64,000 nucleotides of DNA from NCBI RefSeq assembly GCF_030269925.1, contig NC_085132.1, forward strand, positions 22,501 to 86,500. The letters run 5' to 3'. Both the position numbers and the translations under genes were made by a program. Positions within the stretch are counted from its first letter, which is position 1; each line of letters starts with the position of its first letter. The DNA is from Bombyx mori (taxonomy: Eukaryota; Arthropoda; Insecta; Lepidoptera; Bombycidae). This document shows positions 30,924 through 45,485 of this stretch, one piece after another. A model generated the notes under the pieces. It ran no database searches, was not told where the DNA came from, and was given only the letters and a program-made list of their open reading frames with translations.

Positions 30924-33900
30924 GGCTACACATACAAAACAGAGGGGAAACTCCGACTTTTGATACCATCCGAGGGGGTAAGCGATACCAAAGTTTTGTG
31001 GACGTAACAGCTTGTTCTGCGGACTTAATTGGCGTAGTGGAAGACTGGAGAGTTGACGAGGGCCTGACGAGCGCTGACCACAACGGCATAGTATTTAGTA
31101 TTCGGCTGCAAAAATCTAAGGGCACAAAAATAAGTAGGACCACTAGGTTGTTCAACACAAAGAAAGCCAATTGGACGAGTTTTCGTGAGAAACTAAATCA
31201 AAAATTAGTAGAAAATAAATTTACCACCGCTGAACTCACGAATGTACGAAGTGCTGAACAACTTAACAACACCACACTAGGTCTTACGAAATCAATTACG
31301 GACGCTTGCGTAGAGTCGATGCCAATCAAAAAATCAAATGAAACACTTACCCTGCCGTGGTGGTCCGAGGAACTCGCAGATCTGAAGAGGAACGTTGCCA
31401 CTAAAAAACGCAGAATCAGGAACGCTGCCCCAATCCGGAGGTCAAAGGTCATCGAGGAGTACCTGAAACAAAAAGAAAAGTATGAATTAGAAGCAGCAAA
31501 AGCTCAGACGGAAAGTTGGAAGGAGTTTTGCTGTAAGCAGGACAGGGAGGGTGTGTGGGAGGGTATTTACAGGGTGATCGGAAGGACAACGAATAGGGAG
31601 GAGGATCAGCCGCTGGTAAAGGAAGGGGAGGTTCTGGATGAGAAGGGCTCTGTCAAGTTTCTGGCAGAGACCTTCTATCCAGACGATCTCACTGACGCCG
31701 AAAATAGTGACCACCGTCAAACGCGAGCCGAAGCCGAAAAAGTGAATGATGGCAAGCAAGTTGAGCCCTGCGACCCACCATTCACGATGGCGGAGCTACA
31801 ACAGGCCAGCGAATCCTTTAACCCGAAAAAAGCCCCGGGAGCGGATGGCTTTACTGCAGATATTTGCCAACACGTCATTAGAAACCACAGTGATGCATTT
31901 TTAATATTTTTGAACAAGTGTCTGGAATACCATCACTTTCCAGAGCTTTGGAAGAAGGCTACGGTCGTGGTGTTGAAAAAGCCGGGAAGGACTGACTATA
32001 CCACCCCCAAAGCATATAGACCAATTGGTCTACTGCCAATACTAGGCAAAATATATGAAAAAATGTTGGTGTCACGCCTCAAATTTCACCTACTGCCTAA
32101 AATGAGTACTCGCCAGTACGGATTCATGCCCCAGAGAAGCACCGAGGACTCCCTCTATAATCTAATGCAACACATTCACAGGAAATTAGATGAAAAGAAA
32201 ATAATTGTTCTGGTTTCTTTGGACATAGAGGGAGCCTTCGATAGCGCCTGGTGGCCAGCTATACGAGTCCGACTGGCTGAGGAAAAGTGCCCACTGAACC
32301 TCAGGAAGGTATTTGATAGCTACCTGAGGAACAGAGAGATAGTGGTTAGGTATGCGGGAGAGGAGTGCACCAAAATCACTACCAAGGGGTGCGTCCAGGG
32401 TTCCATCGGAGGACCAATCTTGTGGAACCTCCTCCTGGACCCTCTCTTAAAAAGCCTAGAGAATTGGGGTGAGTATGGTCAGGCCTTCGCGGACGACGTC
32501 GTGCTTGTCTTCGATGGTGACACCGCACTAGAGGTGCAAGGACGCGCCAATGTCGCTCTCGAACATGTTCGGACGTGGGGTGTCAAAAATAAGCTTAAAT
32601 TTGCGCCCCAAAAAACAAATGCGATGGTTATTACCAGAAAACTTAAACACGACACCCCACGCTTGAGGATGGGAGGGATAGACATTGCCATGTCCAGGGA
32701 AATAAAACTCCTTGGTGTCACCATAGACGACAGGCTGACTTTCAACACTCACGTGGCGAATGTCTGCAGAAAGGCTACTGGAATATATAAGCTACTCTCC
32801 AGAGCGGCGAGAGTGAGCTGGGGTCTCAACCCTGATATAGTTAGGATTATTTATACGGCTACTATAGAGCCGATCATCCTGTACGCTGCTAGCGTGTGGG
32901 CACCGGCGGCAAAGAAGCTGATGACGATCAAACAGCTTCAAGTGGTCCAGCGTGGGATAGCGCAGAAAATCTGTAAGGGCTATCGAACGGTCTCCCTGAA
33001 CTCGGCGCTGCTACTGGCTGGGATACTTCCCCTTGATCTCAGAGTGCGTGAGGCGGCCTCACTGTACGAGGCCAAGAGGGGAGTGCCCCGGCTGGAGCTG
33101 GGGGACAGGGAGATCGAGCGGGTGGCCCCAGCCATTGAGGCGCCACACCCCGCTGAGCGTATCAGCCTGAGGCTCGTGAGCCTGGTAGATCGGGAACAGC
33201 TCAACCAAAACAGTGACTTTGAAATTCGTATATTTACTGACGGGAGCAGGATTGAGGGCAAAGTCGGTGCTGCCTTGTCTGTGTGGAACAGCGAGACCGA
33301 AATAAAAGCCTTCAAGCTTGCTCTCCCAGGGTATTGCACCGTCTACCAGGCTGAACTTCTGGCTATATGCAAGGCCACACATGTAATTCTCGGACACCCA
33401 GCGTCTTCTTTTGGAGTCTACAGTGATTCAATGGCAGCTCTACAAACGGTCATAAATCATAGTTGCCTCCATCCCCTTGCAGTAGAGAGCAGAGATAAAT
33501 TAACAACAGCATCTCTCCAGGGTAAGGTTGTTACCTTATTCTGGATTAAGGCTCATGCAGGGATGGAGGGTAACGAAAGAGCTGACCAGCTTGCCAAAAG
33601 TGCCGCTTTGGGCTCCAAAAGAAGACCTGATTACGATCTGTACCCGGTCTCATTCGCCAAGCGAAGCATTCGACTTGCGACGCTTGACGAATGGAATCGC
33701 AGATATCGAACTGGAGAAACCGCGTCGGTCACAAAGATATTCTTCCCGGATGCTGTGATGGCGTACCGGATGATCCGCAAAATAAAAATCGGTGGTATAA
33801 TTACGCAAATTATGACAGGGCACGGTGGGTTCTCGGAGTACTTGAATCGCTTTAAGTGCAAAGAGAGCCCATCGTGCGCATGCGAGCCAGGAACAGAGGA

Positions 33901-34368
33901 ATCCGTCCCACACATCCTTTTCGACTGCCCAATACCTGCAATGCAAAGGTTTGAATTAGGAAATAAAATAAATGAAAACATTGTAAGGGAAAATGTACCA
34001 AACATCTTAAATAGTAAAGAAAGAGACACGTTTTTAAAATTCTGTATCGAAATCGCTCAAAATGTTATAAACAGAAACAAAACAGCGTAGCAAGTAATTA
34101 TGCTATCATAATATAGTGATATATATTATAGAGTAGCATAGAGTAAGGAATTAGATAAATAAAGATGTAGAGTTTAAGAACAAATCGTTAAAAATAGGAT
34201 GTAAAAATCACTGTAAGAATAAAAAATTAAACAATGTACATAAAAAATTCCTGTAAATATTATAATATATTATATAAGAAATAAGTAGAATAGTAAGAAA
34301 TGTTAAACCTAGCAGCTAAAGCTCCGATTATGTTGGAGGTAGGACGCAACGCCCTGTGAGGACGGGTG

Positions 34369-34414
<46 letters not shown>
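30924..34414 (+). mobile_element. P3: 5'-truncated copy of P1
   Basis: Begins inside the endonuclease of ORF2 (equivalent to P1 22445) right after CCTAACC and runs through the stop and 3' UTR to a 42-nt poly(A) (34373-34414). Over about 3.45 kb I see no difference from P1; the encoded ORF2 region is identical. Different poly(A) length and different flanks argue for a separate insertion from the same source rather than a simple duplication of the locus. Confidence 0.93.
30926..34090 (+). pseudogene. ORF2 fragment of P3 (endonuclease N-terminus missing)
   Basis: 1,054 codons corresponding to residue 157 onward of P1 ORF2 in the AUG numbering. SADHN, the whole reverse transcriptase including FADD, RNase H and the C-terminal Cys/His motif are retained without a stop. 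There is no native start and the GGDANAK part of the endonuclease is gone. Non-functional for insertion, although the open frame is long. Confidence 0.9.
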
Positions 34415-34417
<3 letters not shown>

Positions 34418-34482
34418 AACCTAACCTAACCTAACCTAACCTAACCTAACCTAACCTAACCTAACCTAACCTAACCTAACCC
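34415..34482 (+). repeat. (CCTAA)n telomeric repeat array 6
   Basis: About 13 CCTAA units between P3 poly(A) and the 5' end of P4. The junction reads CCTAACCCAGTCAGCC, so P4 starts at or next to CAGTCAGCC. Confidence 0.96.
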
Positions 34483-36211
34483 AGTCAGCCGTGGCCCTCC
34501 GCAGCGAACACGCGCGTCCCAAGTTGCTCCGCAGTGATTTACGCTCGAAAAATCATTAAAAATTCCGAAAAGTGGTGAAAAGTGTACCAAAATTGCATTG
34601 TGATACACCAAAATTTGTGGAAAACTGCGGCGAACCTGTTGGTGAAAGTTTATTTTGGATCGCAGTGAAATTTGGACGATTTTCCGTGGAAAAACTCGGA
34701 AATTGCAGAATTCCGAAACTTTGACCGCGTGCGCCGCGCGTTTTATCGCTGTGACCTACAGTTTTTCTACTGCTATCCTGACGGGCTTGTTGAACCCTAC
34801 AATCCAATACCAAATTTGGAAATTTTCGGTCAGAGACGGCCGAGAAATCACCGAAAAAAGCAAAAACCACGTGGCACGTGGTCAGTGATCGGCGGCCATT
34901 TTGGAAAATTTGAAAATACTTACTGGTGGAGGCAGACGAGGGAAGCCCAGAACCGTTTCAAGACCTGAAAAAAGTTAAGCCGTTTTTAAGTTATTGAATT
35001 TTGAAAGTTCGGAAATATTCGAAATTTTCTATCTTTTTAGAACGATCTATAACATATAGTTTTTTCTTAGTCATATTAAAGCTTACATATACCTGCAACA
35101 TTGTTGAAAAAATCAGAAATTTCTATCAGAAAATTCCGGAGAAAATAATTTTTCAAAATTTTACAAATTTTCAACTGCATTTAAAAAATAATTATAAAAC
35201 ATCTAGAACATATTAATTTAAATATTACTGTAGAGTTAAAAATTTAGCATAACTTTGACGCCTAATTTGAAATTATAGGACCGAAATTGTACTTTTATAA
35301 CCACTTTAAGGAAAAAATTTATTACTTTTAGAAATATCAAATCGGAGGTCAGTTGGTTTTTATTGTTATATAAATATTCGCGACCCTGAGAGAAGCCCCT
35401 ACAAAACGAGCCCAAACTCGACTAGTTTCGGACCACAAATCAAAAATTCATGACTTAAGCGGCCATATTGGACGCCATATTGAAATTTTTTAAATTTAGA
35501 TATCTTTGCAACCAGTGGGCTTATAGCGGCGGGGTTTTCGACCGGGTGCTTGACACAACCCTGACCAACGTTTTAACTCAAAAAAAAAAAAAAATTTTTT
35601 TTTCTCCAAAAATTCTTTATTGATACCAAAAATTTTTTGAACAGCCGTAGCTCCGGTGTTCGTGGGCGGAGTTGGGCCGAGTTTGGGCTCATTGTAAAGA
35701 GCTCAAGGAGGGCTACCTGCCAATATATGATAGAGCGGCTCTACGTAGAGCGGTAAAACAAACTCCAAAACCGTGCTCTATACCAAATTTTTGACTTAGA
35801 CTTGACCCTTCCAAAGTATATTTCATGTACTTGTGCAGAAAACACAACACCTTACGACTCTACGTAGAGCAAAAAACTCTGCAAATAAAATAGAGACCGT
35901 GCAAAGCACAAAACTTAGAGTTAAGTATCGACTGAGTCTGTGACTCAAACTATTATTAGATATACAAAATAAGCACAACAAAACGAGAAAGTCGATGACT
36001 TTCAATATTATGTTATATTTACTATAGGCAATCTAGGCGAAACATTGTAAAACTTTTACAAACTTTTAATTGTAAAATTGCCATTATTACCTGATCAATA
36101 ATTATAAATCCCGGTAAACTTTTCGGGCTTGCGCTTTAAACCTATTAGACAAATTGTTATTTTTGCTACAACACTTTTACAATTTTTGCTACAACACTTT
36201 TGACACGAAAA
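34483..36211 (+). promoter_or_regulatory. 5' UTR / internal promoter region of P4
   Basis: 1.7 kb, starting CAGTCAGCCGTGG, GC-rich for about 80 bp and then AT-rich, with no convincing ORF. It contains an A14T10 run near 35581-35604 and two palindromes: GCTCTACGTAGAGC at 35738-35751 and CTCTACGTAGAG at 35858-35869. Repeated palindromes 120 bp apart and 340-480 bp before ORF1 are candidate protein-binding sites. An initiator-like CAGT at the exact 5' end is common in insect non-LTR elements. Confidence 0.6.
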
Positions 36212-37651
36212 ATGCATGCCATTAGGACCCCAGCCAAAGGTAACGTAGGTCACGTGCAGTCACCTGGCACTTCAAAAGCCGCTGAAACCAATGTTCGCAA
36301 GAGCATATCGGAATGGGAAGGGACCAAGCGAGACTCTTCTAGCACCTCAGAGGGCAAAACGACGCAGGCAGGACCAGCAGAAGCTAAATCGGCACAGAAC
36401 ACTAAGCAGCCAGCGCTGCGGAAGGTACTGAGCCCAAAAGCACCAAATTACGCAAGCAGAACAGCGGAAGCGAAGGCCTGCCTCGTCAAAGGCAAAATGA
36501 ATCTGAACAACTCCCGAAATTTAAAAACAGAAATTAAGAGCGAAGTGGCTGGAGCACTGGACCGAATATACCAGCTGGTTAAAGAGGCAGAGATCGAACT
36601 CAAAAAAGAAAAATCGAAAGAGAGGAACAGCGGAAGCCGAGAGGTGATGCGGGAACTGTCTACCTCAGACACAACATTTACACTAAGCCCAGACACGAAT
36701 GAACTGGCGACTAAAATCGAGGAACATACAAACCTGTTGCTGGAGAACACACAAAAAATGGTAGAGCTTAGGGAAACGTTGGAAAAACAGAAGGAGACCC
36801 TGGAGAAGATGTCAACACTGACCTATGCCAGCGTGACCGCGACGCCAACCGCAGAAATGAGCATAAAGCAAGGCCCTGCGCGAAGCACGCTGCACTCAGT
36901 GGTGGTTACCTCCAGTGACGACAAAGAAACTGGCGAGGAAGTTCTCAGTAGGGTTAGGAATGCGATAGACGCTAAGGAAGGATGGATTCGGGTGGAAAAA
37001 ATAAGGAAGGCTAAAGACAGGAAAATAATAATAGGGTTGGGTACGAAAGAAGACAGAGAAAAACTAAAAAACAAGCTGGTGAGAGACGGAGTAAACCTAA
37101 ATGTCGAGACGGTGAAAAATAAAGATCCACTCCTCATCCTCAAAAATGTATTAAATATAAATACAGACGAGGACATACACAAGGCAATGAGGAACCAGAA
37201 TAAGGATGTTTTTCAGGGTCTCGACGAAAGGGAAGACCGTATGGAAATAAAATACAAGAAAAAATCAAGAAACCCTCATACTGGTCATATAATAATTAGT
37301 GTCTCGCCGACCATCTATCAAAGAGCGATGAGCAGAGGGTACGTACATATTGACCTGCAGCGTATCAGGATAGAGGACCAATCCCCGCTCGTACAGTGCA
37401 CCCGCTGCCTGGGTTTTGGGCACGGCAAGCGCTTTTGTGCTGAGCTTGCCGACCTCTGCAGCCACTGCGGAGGTCCTCACCTAAGAGCCGAGTGTGTGGA
37501 GTGGCTTTCAAAGGCCGTGCCGCCCAAGTGCTATAACTGCACAAAGGCAAACCTAGAAGACACCGAACATAACGCGTTTGACCATGCGTGCCCGACACGA
37601 CAGAGGTGGGACAAAATAGCAAGATCGACCATAGCCTACCATCAGTGCTAA
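36212..37651 (+). CDS. ORF1 of P4: gag-like protein with zinc knuckles
   Basis: 479 residues from the ATG of MHAIRTPAKG. The shared N-terminal RTP-x-K and VRKSI motifs are present, followed by a polar region, a helical segment about 90-215, the conserved region around DPLLILKNVL, and three C-terminal Cys/His clusters: CTRCLGFGHGKRFC, CSHCGGPHLRAEC and CYNC...C. An upstream non-AUG extension by four codons has no support. It ends UGC-UAA-AGG-C, the P4 version of the proposed recoding site. Role inferred from family: RNA binding and telomere targeting. Confidence 0.92.
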   Translation: MHAIRTPAKGNVGHVQSPGTSKAAETNVRKSISEWEGTKRDSSSTSEGKTTQAGPAEAKSAQNTKQPALRKVLSPKAPNYASRTAEAKACLVKGKMNLNNSRNLKTEIKSEVAGALDRIYQLVKEAEIELKKEKSKERNSGSREVMRELSTSDTTFTLSPDTNELATKIEEHTNLLLENTQKMVELRETLEKQKETLEKMSTLTYASVTATPTAEMSIKQGPARSTLHSVVVTSSDDKETGEEVLSRVRNAIDAKEGWIRVEKIRKAKDRKIIIGLGTKEDREKLKNKLVRDGVNLNVETVKNKDPLLILKNVLNINTDEDIHKAMRNQNKDVFQGLDEREDRMEIKYKKKSRNPHTGHIIISVSPTIYQRAMSRGYVHIDLQRIRIEDQSPLVQCTRCLGFGHGKRFCAELADLCSHCGGPHLRAECVEWLSKAVPPKCYNCTKANLEDTEHNAFDHACPTRQRWDKIARSTIAYHQC

Positions 37652-40600
37652 AGGCCCCCAAAATCAGCGGACATTCTATCAAGTGGTGCAAGCAAATTTG
37701 CAGAGAAAAAGATTGGCCACAAACGAGCTGTTCATGGAAGCAGTGAAGCGTAAAATTGATATAGCTCTACTGCAGGAGCCCTATATAGGTGGAGACAGGG
37801 TAATGAAAGGTCATGCAGGGATGCGGATATTCCAAGGGACAGGTGAAGCAGAGGGTGTGGTGAAATCGGCAATAGTCGTATTCGACAACGAATTAAACGT
37901 CACACAATACCCAGAACTCACTACCAACAACATCGTGGTAGTGGGGATCAACACCAGTGCATGGAAGATCACAGCTATTTCCTTTTATTTTGAACCTGAC
38001 CAACCAGTAGAGCCCTATATGGCACAGCTTTCCAGAATAAGAGAAGAGATAGGTCCTGGCGGCTGGATAATCGGAGGTGATACAAACGCCAAGAGCACGT
38101 GGTGGGGAAGTCCGGTCACTGACCACAAGGGGGAGGACCTGCAGAGTGCCCTTACTGAAATGAACTTCGCCGTGCTGAACACAGGGAAAATCCCGACGTT
38201 CGACACAGTAAGAGGTGGCAAACGTTACAGCAGCTACGTAGACATCACTGCATGCACAATCGAAGTTCTGGACTTGGTGGACGACTGGAAAATCGAAGAG
38301 GGCCTCACGAGCTCCGACCACAATGGAATACTCTTCAATATCTATTTAGAAAAATCAAAAGGAATTAGAATTGAAAGGACGACTAGACTATTTAACACCA
38401 AAAAAGCAAATTGGCCTGAGTTTTGTGAGAAACTCAGACAATCCTTGCAAAACAACCAAATAACAGGAACAGAAATAGAATCAATACATACAATAGACCA
38501 AATTGAATATACAGTAAACAAAATAACAGAAGTAATAACAGAAATATGCAACTTGACCATAGCAAAAAAGATAAAGAAAGAGTATTTTACCTTACCGTGG
38601 TGGTCCAAAGAGCTCGAAGAGATGAAGCGAAACGTTGCCACCAAGAAACGCAGGATTCGATGTGCAGCTCACGTACGGCGAACGAGGGTAGTTGAAGAGT
38701 ACCTGCAAACAAAAGAAGAATATGAGATCAGAGCAGCCAAAGCACAAACTGAAAGCTGGAAAGAATTCTGTAAGAAACAAGACAAGGAAGGAATATGGGA
38801 AGGGATCTACAGGGTAATAGGGAGAGTGACAAAAAGAGTTGAGGATTCGCTCCTGCAAAAGGATGGGAAAACACTGACCGCACAAGAGTCCGTCGAGTTG
38901 CTGGCAGAGACTTTTTATCCAGAAGACTCGATCAGCAACGACGACGAACACCATAGCAGTATCCGGCAAAAGGCTTCCAGGGTGGATGATGGCGAACAAA
39001 ATGAACTTTGCGAACCAGCATTCACAATGGAAGAAATAGAACGGGCAAGCGAGTCCTTCAGCTCTAAGAAGGCACCGGGGGCAGACGGCTTTACGGCAGA
39101 TATCTGTTGTCAAGCTATTAAAAGCAGCCCAGAGGTATTCCTCACTTTACTTAATAAATGCCTGGAACAGAACTACTTTCCCAAAATATGGAAAAAGGCC
39201 ACAGTGATAGTGCTAAGGAAGCCTGGGAAGGAAAATTACACCAACCCCAAGTCATACAGGCCAATCGGACTGCTCCCTATCCTTGGAAAAATATACGAGA
39301 AGATGCTGGTAGCTCGTCTGAAACATCACCTAATACCGAGAATTAGCACGCGCCAATATGGATTTATGCCGCAGCGGAGTACTGAGGACTCCCTCTATAC
39401 ACTCATCGAGCATATCCGTAACAAAATTGATAGGAAGAAAATTGTAACGTTGATATCGCTCGATATAGAGGGAGCCTTTGACAGCGCCTGGTGGCCTGCA
39501 ATTCGGGTGCGTCTGGCGGAGGTACAGTGCCCGATCGGCTTAAGGCGAGTAATGGCCAGCTATCTAAGGGACAGGCAGGTCTCCGTGAGATATGCTGGAA
39601 AAACACACACTCAGAAAACCAGTAAAGGCTGCGTACAGGGATCCGTGGCAGGGCCCATCCTATGGAACCTGCTAATAGATCCACTGTTGGGCAGCTTCGA
39701 ACGGAGAGGGGACTACTGCCAGGCATTCGCAGACGATGTCGTGCTTGTGGTCGATGGAGACACCGCATTAGAGATCGAAACGAAAGCTAATGCTGCACTC
39801 AAACATGCTCGGGAATGGGGAGTCAGAAATAAGCTCAAATTCGCGGCACATAAAACCAAGGCCATTACAATAACTAGGAAGCTTAAATACGACACCCCAA
39901 GACTGAGCATGGGAAGAGCCAGCATCGAAATGGTTAAAGAAATAAAAATGCTAGGTGTCACCATTGACGACAAGTTGACTTTCAACAGCCACGTCTCGAA
40001 TGTCTGCCGCAAGGCTATAAATATCTATAAGAAACTGTCCAGAGCCGCGAAAGCCAGCTGGGGGCTCCACCCAGAGGTAATTCGGACAATTTATATGGCT
40101 GTCATGGAGCCCGTTATCTTATATGCGGCCAGCGTGTGGGCACCCGCGGTAAACAAGCTGGGTACCCAGAAACAGCTGGGAATTGTGCAGAGAGGCATAG
40201 CACAGAAGATCTGCAGAGCATATCGTACAGTCTCTCTCCACTCAGCGCTCATCCTGGCGGGTACGCTCCCCCTTGATCTTAGAGTGCGAGAGGTCGCTGC
40301 ACTGTACAGGGCCAGGAGGGGCTCAGCGGTTCCGGAACTGTGTGGCCGTGAGGTGGAGAAGATGACGTCAGTGGCCGGGATGCCACATCCTGCAGAGTGC
40401 ACTAGAATAGGGGTTACCCGCTTGGTTGACCAAGACGATGTCGAAATGCATAGTGCATTCGACATTCGAATCTTTACAGATGGTAGTAAAATCAACCACG
40501 GAGTTGGGGCTGCGCTCTCAGTCTGGAACAGCGAGGCTGAAATAAAAACTCGCAAACTCGTACTGCCCAGTTTCTGCACAGTTTACCAAGCGGAGCTCTT

Positions 40601-41330
40601 GGCGCTGTGCGTAGCAACTAAAGAGGCCATGACCATCAGAGCCAGAACGTTTGGTGTTTACAGCGACTCCATGGCAGCTCTCCAAACTATACAAAACTAT
40701 AGTTGCCTCCATCCCCTGGCAGTGCAAGCCAGAGAAAACATCAAACGCATATCTCGTGAAGGAAAAACCATACGCTTGCACTGGATCAAGGCACACGTAG
40801 GGTTGGAAGGCAATGAAAGAGCAGATGAGCTCGCCAAAGGGGCGGCTGTAGATACCAAACGCAAACCGGATTACGACCGATGCCCGATTGCATACATCAA
40901 GCGTGGTATTCGTGCGGCCACGCTTGATGAATGGAACCGCAGGTACAATTCCGGAGAAACGGCGTCAATTACCAAACTGTTCTTCCCGGACGCGAAGGCG
41001 GCCTATAAAATTGTACGAAAACTTGTACCGACTTACCTGACTACGCAAATCATGACGGGGCACGGTGGATTTTCCGAATACCTTAGTCGCTTTAAGTGCA
41101 AGGAGAGTCCATCGTGCATCTGCGACCCAGCACAATCAGAGACAATACAACACTTGCTCTTGGTGTGTCCGATACACGCAATGGAGAGGTTTGAACTTGA
41201 GCAAAGAGTGCAGCACAACTTGACACTGGATATGATTAAAGAGCTAATTGCGGGGAATAATAGAGAATTATTTATGAAATACTGTACAAAAATTGTAGAA
41301 AAAGTAACAAATAGAAATAAATTAGTGTAA
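37650..41330 (+). CDS. ORF2 of P4: AP endonuclease-reverse transcriptase-RNase H
   Basis: About 1,226 residues in the frame +1 to ORF1. No AUG precedes the conserved VVQANLQRKRLATNEL start of the endonuclease; the first in-frame AUG (37734) lies after it, so recoding or non-AUG initiation is required. The frame is open upstream only to a TAG at 37632-37634. Motifs: LLQEPYIGG, GGDTNAK, SSDHN (endonuclease); KKAPGADGF, YRPIGLLPI, DIEGAFDS, QGSVAGP, FADD (reverse transcriptase); TDGSK, AELLA, YSDS, NERADE (RNase H); GHGGFSEYL and CICDPA...H...C at the end. Even the residues between the ORF1 stop and the endonuclease resemble P1 (AKGPQN versus AEGTQN). Complete. Confidence 0.92.
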   Translation, partial: KGPQNQRTFYQVVQANLQRKRLATNELFMEAVKRKIDIALLQEPYIGGDRVMKGHAGMRIFQGTGEAEGVVKSAIVVFDNELNVTQYPELTTNNIVVVGINTSAWKITAISFYFEPDQPVEPYMAQLSRIREEIGPGGWIIGGDTNAKSTWWGSPVTDHKGEDLQSALTEMNFAVLNTGKIPTFDTVRGGKRYSSYVDITACTIEVLDLVDDWKIEEGLTSSDHNGILFNIYLEKSKGIRIERTTRLFNTKKANWPEFCEKLRQSLQNNQITGTEIESIHTIDQIEYTVNKITEVITEICNLTIAKKIKKEYFTLPWWSKELEEMKRNVATKKRRIRCAAHVRRTRVVEEYLQTKEEYEIRAAKAQTESWKEFCKKQDKEGIWEGIYRVIGRVTKRVEDSLLQKDGKTLTAQESVELLAETFYPEDSISNDDEHHSSIRQKASRVDDGEQNELCEPAFTMEEIERASESFSSKKAPGADGFTADICCQAIKSSPEVFLTLLNKCLEQNYFPKIWKKATVIVLRKPGKENYTNPKSYRPIGLLPILGKIYEKMLVARLKHHLIPRISTRQYGFMPQRSTEDSLYTLIEHIRNKIDRKKIVTLISLDIEGAFDSAWWPAIRVRLAEVQCPIGLRRVMASYLRDRQVSVRYAGKTHTQKTSKGCVQGSVAGPILWNLLIDPLLGSFERRGDYCQAFADDVVLVVDGDTALEIETKANAALKHAREWGVRNKLKFAAHKTKAITITRKLKYDTPRLSMGRASIEMVKEIKMLGVTIDDKLTFNSHVSNVCRKAINIYKKLSRAAKASWGLHPEVIRTIYMAVMEPVILYAASVWAPAVNKLGTQKQLGIVQRGIAQKICRAYRTVSLHSALILAGTLPLDLRVREVAALYRARRGSAVPELCGREVEKMTSVAGMPHPAECTRIGVTRLVDQDDVEMHSAFDIRIFTDGSKINHGVGAALSVWNSEAEIKTRKLVLPSFCTVYQAELLALCVATKEAMTIRARTFGVYSDSMAALQTIQNYSCLHPLAVQARENIKRISREGKTIRLHWIKAHVGLEGNERADELAKGAAVDTKRKPDYDRCPIAYIKRGIRAATLDEWNRRYNSGETASITKLFFPDAKAAYKIVRKLVPTYLTTQIMTGHGGFSEYLSRFKCKESPSCICDPAQSETIQHLLLVCPIHAMERFELEQRVQHNLTLDMIKELIAGNNRELFMKYCTKIVEKVTNRNKLV

Positions 41331-41738
41331 GTAAATTATGTTTACATAATATAATTTATATATTAAGATAAACATAAAATAGAAAGTAATGCAAATAGTA
41401 TAGTTGAGAAATTGTAAAACTAGATATAAGATAGAAAAATATAAAACAAAAAAGAGAAACAAAACTGACCCCTGTGCCGTTGTTTGTGTTGTTGAGTTTC
41501 TTATTTAAATACCAACCTGTACATAAATCCCTAAGAATATAAATAAAGAAAATGATGAAAAGTAGTTAGCGTAGCATAGTAGTATAAGGTAGTCGGGAAT
41601 CCCACCCAGAAAGTAGCGAATGGTGATGAACGAAAGAAAGATTGTATGTAGCATGAAAGTACGAGAAGAAAACTTGCGAGAACTGGAATGAAAGAGAACT
41701 TGTTAGAACAGGCTCCGATCATGTTGGAGGTAGACAGA

Positions 41739-41789
<51 letters not shown>
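41331..41789 (+). other. 3' UTR, terminal hairpin and poly(A) of P4
   Basis: About 410 nt. The segment 41595-41700 has GGGAATCCCACCC and the box GGTGATGAACGAAAG...GCGAGAACTGGAATGAAAGAG shared with P0, P5 and P6. CTCCGA (41713-41718) can pair with TTGGAG (41724-41729) 14 nt before the poly(A). Confidence 0.75.
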
Positions 41790-41792
<3 letters not shown>

Positions 41793-42061
41793 AACCTAAC
41801 CTAACCTAACCTAACCTAACCTAACCTAACCTAACCTAACCTAACCTAACCTAACCTAACCTAACCTAACCTAACCTAACCTAACCTAACCTAACCTAAC
41901 CTAACCTAACCTAACCTAACCTAACCTAACCTAACCTAACCTAACCTAACCTAACCTAACCTAACCTAACCTAACCTAACCTAACCTAACCTAACCTAAC
42001 CTAACCTAACCTAACCTAACCTAACCTAACCTAACCTAACCTAACCTAACCTAACCTAACC
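41790..42061 (+). repeat. (CCTAA)n telomeric repeat array 7
   Basis: About 54 CCTAA units between the poly(A) of P4 and the 5' end of P5, which begins GGGTACCTACCC after CCTAACC. Confidence 0.97.

Positions 42062-45485
<3,424 letters not shown>

Larger units (their letters stand above)
34483..41789 (+). mobile_element. P4: second full-length plus-strand telomeric retrotransposon
   Basis: About 7.3 kb: 5' UTR (34483-36211), ORF1 (36212-37651), ORF2 in the +1 frame (37650-41330), 3' UTR and a 46-nt poly(A) (41744-41789) followed by CCTAA. It has the same architecture and insertion phase as P1, but its ORF2 protein is clearly diverged, its 5' UTR lacks the 513-bp monomer, and its 3' UTR has the 90-nt box shared with P0, P5 and P6. 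Both ORFs are open, so it may be active. Confidence 0.92.

Noticed and set aside
37683..37685. GTG as the start of P4 ORF2
   Set aside because: GTG starts are not expected in a eukaryote; the frame is open upstream to the ORF1 stop and similar to P1 there, so recoding or another non-AUG mechanism is more likely.
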